Shown: positions 5,681 to 7,380 of the stretch, one piece after another
Position numbering within the stretch: the stretch's first letter is position 1
How the letters are laid out: every line of letters begins with the position of its first letter
NCBI GenBank assembly: GCA_011053245.1
Contig: DRGS01000060.1
Coordinates: forward strand, 1 to 7,380
DNA: 7,380 nucleotides
Direction of reading: 5' to 3'
Source: Phycisphaerales bacterium
Lineage (GTDB): Bacteria; Planctomycetota; Phycisphaerae; Sedimentisphaerales; Anaerohalosphaeraceae
Made by a program: the position numbers and the translations under genes
The notes under the pieces: generated by a model
The model's input: only the letters and a program-made list of their open reading frames with translations
Told to the model about the DNA's origin: nothing
The model's database searches: none

Positions 5681-6769
5681 ATGATCTCACAGGTTACAAT
5701 TGCGATAACGGTATTTCTGGCGGTTGTGTTGTTTTTGCTCCCGCGGCAATATTTCATAATTCCGTTTATCGTATGCGCATGCTTTATTCCGGCGGATCAG
5801 CGGCTGATCGTGATGGATCTCGATTTTACACCATTGCGTATTCTGGTGGTTATTGGCGTTTTGCGACTTCTGCTAAAAGGCGAAACTATTCCGCTGAGGT
5901 GGAACGTGCTGGACAAACTTATTCTTGCCTGGGCCGTGGTCGGAGCTTGTGTGTTCGTCATACAGTGGATGGATGCCAAGATGTTAGTGTTCAAGTGCGG
6001 TATTCTTTTTGATGTGATCGGTATGTACTGGCTGTTTCGCCAGAGCCTCGAATGCTGGGACGATGTCGCTCTGGTGTTTAAGGTGTTGGCGATCTGTTGC
6101 ATTTTGTTAGCTCCTTTTGTTGCTTTTGAAAGGACAACCGGCAAAAATCTATTTGATGTATTTGGTAAAGCTGAGACGCAGATGCGTGAGAATGAGTATA
6201 GGTGTCAGGCGACTTTTTCCCACTCCATCATATTAGGATCGTTTTTCGCAACGTTAGTTCCATGTTTTATCGCGTTGGCGAAGACGCGGAGATGGCGGTA
6301 TATATCATGGTTTGCCGCCGGGGTGAGCGTTCTTGCCGTTTTTGCATCCGCATCAAGTACGCCGCTATTCGTTCTTGCGTTTATGCTGATGCTTATGCTG
6401 AGTTTCCATTTGAGACGGTTCGGGAAATATGTTTTGATAGGGGTTTTCATAATGGCGTTGGGGCTGCATATTATGATGGAAGCTCCCATTTGGCATTTGA
6501 TATCAAGGGTCAGCGCAGTTGCAGGTTCTACGGGTTGGCACAGGTATGTGTTGATCGATAACGCCGTATCGCATTTTCATGAGTGGGCGATGATCGGGTG
6601 TAAGAGTACGGAACACTCGGGTCTCGACACGAACATGTGTGCCCACCTGCAAAACCGTATCAGCGCCATCGCACTCGCAAAGCCGCCGCCTGAATCGTTC
6701 CGTCATATTATCCACCGTACTGCTCTTCCATATCCACGAAGAACTTACGCGTGGTTTACGGCATTTTAA
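5681..6769 (+). CDS. Wzy/O-antigen-ligase-like protein, N-terminal part (broken by chimeric join)
   Basis: The authentic part runs from the ATG at 5681 to about 6617 (residues 1-312). The last 50 codons to 6769 are read through an inverted segment and are not real protein. It is a polytopic inner-membrane protein resembling the O-antigen polymerase/ligase superfamily (Wzy_C-like), which joins lipid-linked repeat units or transfers chains in the periplasm. Hydrophobic segments fill residues 5-35, 50-66, 78-95, 104-118, 130-148, 182-200, 207-240 and 249-265. Family-like cues are R174 with ATFSHSIILGSF (177-188), SASSTP (223-228), and WHRYVLIDNAV (286-296) before AMIGCKSTEH (303-312). The start has no good Shine-Dalgarno and lies 27 bases after GT2. 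The missing C-terminus is on the - strand at 6993-7367. Rejoined, the protein is 427 residues, normal for the family. Polymerase versus ligase cannot be separated here. Confidence 0.75.
   Translation: MISQVTIAITVFLAVVLFLLPRQYFIIPFIVCACFIPADQRLIVMDLDFTPLRILVVIGVLRLLLKGETIPLRWNVLDKLILAWAVVGACVFVIQWMDAKMLVFKCGILFDVIGMYWLFRQSLECWDDVALVFKVLAICCILLAPFVAFERTTGKNLFDVFGKAETQMRENEYRCQATFSHSIILGSFFATLVPCFIALAKTRRWRYISWFAAGVSVLAVFASASSTPLFVLAFMLMLMLSFHLRRFGKYVLIGVFIMALGLHIMMEAPIWHLISRVSAVAGSTGWHRYVLIDNAVSHFHEWAMIGCKSTEHSGLDTNMCAHLQNRISAIALAKPPPESFRHIIHRTALPYPRRTYAWFTAF
6590..6617 (+). repeat. 28-base inverted repeat, left arm
   Basis: This arm encodes the MIGCKSTEH end of the Wzy-like N-terminal part. 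Its exact reverse complement is at 7340-7367. The outer end of the right arm is set by the adapter at 7368, and the inner ends are where the sequence departs (TCG here, TGG in the inverted copy). The repeat is therefore the same genomic site seen twice in opposite orientation. Confidence 0.9.
6617..6619. other. Inferred chimeric breakpoint
   Basis: Left of this point the + strand codes the Wzy-like protein. Right of it the - strand codes a glycosyltransferase read toward the join. Both coding signals stop making sense when carried across. The + frame continues only as a low-complexity tail to 6769, and the - frame runs into antisense of wzy to 6503. The exact base is uncertain by a few positions because short microhomology may be shared. 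Confidence 0.75.
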
Positions 6770-7009
6770 TACTCGTGAAAATTTTAAGGCTCCGCTGAAC
6801 ATTTCAGATATTCGTATCTGCCGCGTATTTATGCAGTGCGTCAGGACATTATGCTTATCGAGAGTTCTAAACAGGTACTTCGACACACCCGAAAAGGTCT
6901 TCTCCGCCATCGGATCGCCGAATGCCGCACCGATGATCCTGACAGGTCGGGCAGTTTTCTTCGCCGGAGCCTTTATGCTCTCATCCACATTTTCAAGCTG
7001 TATATTCAT
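6618..7009 (-). CDS. Putative glycosyltransferase, N-terminal fragment
   Basis: On the - strand the ATG at 7007-7009 opens a frame whose first 130 residues look authentic. It begins with a polar head, then PVRIIGAAFGDPMAEKTFSG (22-41) and VSKYLFRTL (42-50), and later DTVLQVGTHVRV (117-128). This pattern resembles the N-terminal Rossmann half of GT4-type transferases, where a GG/SG loop is followed by a helix and then a strand ending near a conserved G-T/S. The catalytic C-terminal half is missing because the frame is cut at the chimeric join; codons beyond it (to 6503) are antisense of wzy. The start overlaps the end of the Wzy-like gene by 17 bases, much like the 16-base GT4-GT2 overlap, so it is the next gene of the operon in the true order. 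Confidence 0.55.
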
Positions 7010-7367
7010 CTTGTATGTAACCGCCTTCGTAACAATTAAGGTTATCCTTATAATTCATTGATCCATAGATCGCGGAAACCACCGCGAATGTCAGGTAAAG
7101 AAACATTCTCATCTGTCCAACATAGAACACGCCAAGAAACGTAACGCAATGGCCGATGAACATTACGCACACACCCCAGCCAAGCCACTGCCTGTCAATA
7201 CTCATCTCCTGTAGGGAAAATCTCCAGGCTGTTCTAAGCATCAGGTACAAAGCTACCAACATTAGAACAAGCGTCGCAACACCCCCCCTGATCCCCTCCA
7301 CGATGTATTGATTAGTCACATCGATCATGCCGTAACCCCAGTGTTCCGTACTCTTACACCCGATCAT
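6993..7367 (-). CDS. Wzy/O-antigen-ligase-like protein, C-terminal part
   Basis: Read on the - strand from 7367, this frame starts with the same MIGCKSTEH found at residues 304-312 of the + strand gene. It then continues with 115 new residues to a TGA at 6993-6995. The opening WGYGMIDVTNQYIVEGIRGG has the D..N pattern that usually follows the G-x-G-type loop in Wzy/ligase proteins. Hydrophobic helices follow (VATLVLMLVALYLML, then GVCVMFIGHCVTFLGVFYV and FLYLTFAVVSAIYG). The tail is polar. The apparent ATG at the 5' end is internal to the real gene, not a start. Together with 5681-6617 it makes one intact 427-residue protein. Confidence 0.8.
   Translation of the reverse strand: MIGCKSTEHWGYGMIDVTNQYIVEGIRGGVATLVLMLVALYLMLRTAWRFSLQEMSIDRQWLGWGVCVMFIGHCVTFLGVFYVGQMRMFLYLTFAVVSAIYGSMNYKDNLNCYEGGYIQDEYTA
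7340..7367 (-). repeat. 28-base inverted repeat, right arm
   Basis: Exact reverse complement of 6590-6617. It ends precisely where the adapter sequence begins at 7368. It therefore looks like a random fragment end rather than a recombinase-defined repeat boundary. Confidence 0.9.
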
Positions 7368-7380
7368 CTGTCTCTTATAC
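7368..7380 (+). other. Residual Nextera/Tn5 mosaic-end adapter
   Basis: CTGTCTCTTATAC equals the first 13 bases of the 19-base Tn5 mosaic-end sequence used in tagmentation libraries, placed exactly at the end of the window. It is library sequence, not genome, and shows that the adjoining bases come from a tagmented fragment end. Confidence 0.93.

Noticed and set aside
6202..6561. A 119-codon + strand frame within wzy
   Set aside because: It lies in another frame of the hydrophobic Wzy-like coding sequence and has no membrane pattern or motif of its own.
6503..6617. Extension of the - strand glycosyltransferase frame past the join
   Set aside because: This part is simply antisense of wzy codons and carries no transferase pattern.
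6618..6769. Last 50 codons of the + strand Wzy-like frame
   Set aside because: They are antisense to the glycosyltransferase fragment after the chimeric join. The hydrophobic pattern stops at the join, and the true C-terminus is found on the other strand.
6639..7061. A 140-codon + strand open frame
   Set aside because: It is antisense to the transferase start and the wzy C-terminus, both of which have recognisable coding features on the - strand.
1..7380. CRISPR arrays, tRNA or rRNA genes, transposase genes
   Set aside because: No regularly spaced repeats, no tRNA-like cloverleaf and no transposase motifs were found on either strand.

Overview
The window is a stretch of an exopolysaccharide or O-antigen-type biosynthesis locus. 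It reads on the + strand from the left edge to about 6617, then switches abruptly to an inverted segment that belongs to the same locus. All genes are bacterial envelope-polysaccharide functions. The EpsI-type protein (exosortase-associated, PF11984-like) points to a Gram-negative bacterium with an exosortase/PEP-CTERM-type export system. A member of the Planctomycetota (Phycisphaerae) or a related PVC lineage is my weak guess, from gene content and the style of the spacer sequence. I cannot fix the taxon from this sequence.

Layout: an EpsI homologue (99-851); a 155-base spacer with repeat remnants (852-1006); an FkbM-type SAM-dependent methyltransferase (1007-1870); a Wzx-type flippase (1894-3528); a GT4 glycosyltransferase (3618-4721); a GT2 glycosyltransferase overlapping it by 16 bases (4706-5653); and the first 312 codons of a Wzy/O-antigen-ligase-like membrane protein (5681 to about 6617). 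From about 6618 to 7367 the sequence is reverse-complemented. Read on the - strand it gives the missing C-terminal 115 residues of the same Wzy-like protein (7367 to 6993), then the overlapping start of another glycosyltransferase (7009 to about 6618). The last 13 bases (7368-7380) match the Nextera/Tn5 mosaic-end adapter.

As a pathway, the GT2, GT4 and the partly seen third transferase would build a lipid-linked repeat unit. The FkbM enzyme could O-methylate it, Wzx would flip it across the inner membrane, and the Wzy-like protein would polymerise or ligate it. EpsI would work with an exosortase whose gene is expected just upstream of the window.

Two structural points stand out. First, a 21-base direct repeat (20 of 21 identical) places a decayed copy of the flippase start in front of the FkbM gene, so FkbM looks like a cassette inserted at the 5' end of wzx. 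Second, the right end is an inverted join that cuts wzy in two. With an adapter at the contig tip, this is most simply an amplification or assembly chimera rather than biology. Undoing the inversion gives a full-length 427-residue Wzy-like protein followed by an overlapping glycosyltransferase gene.
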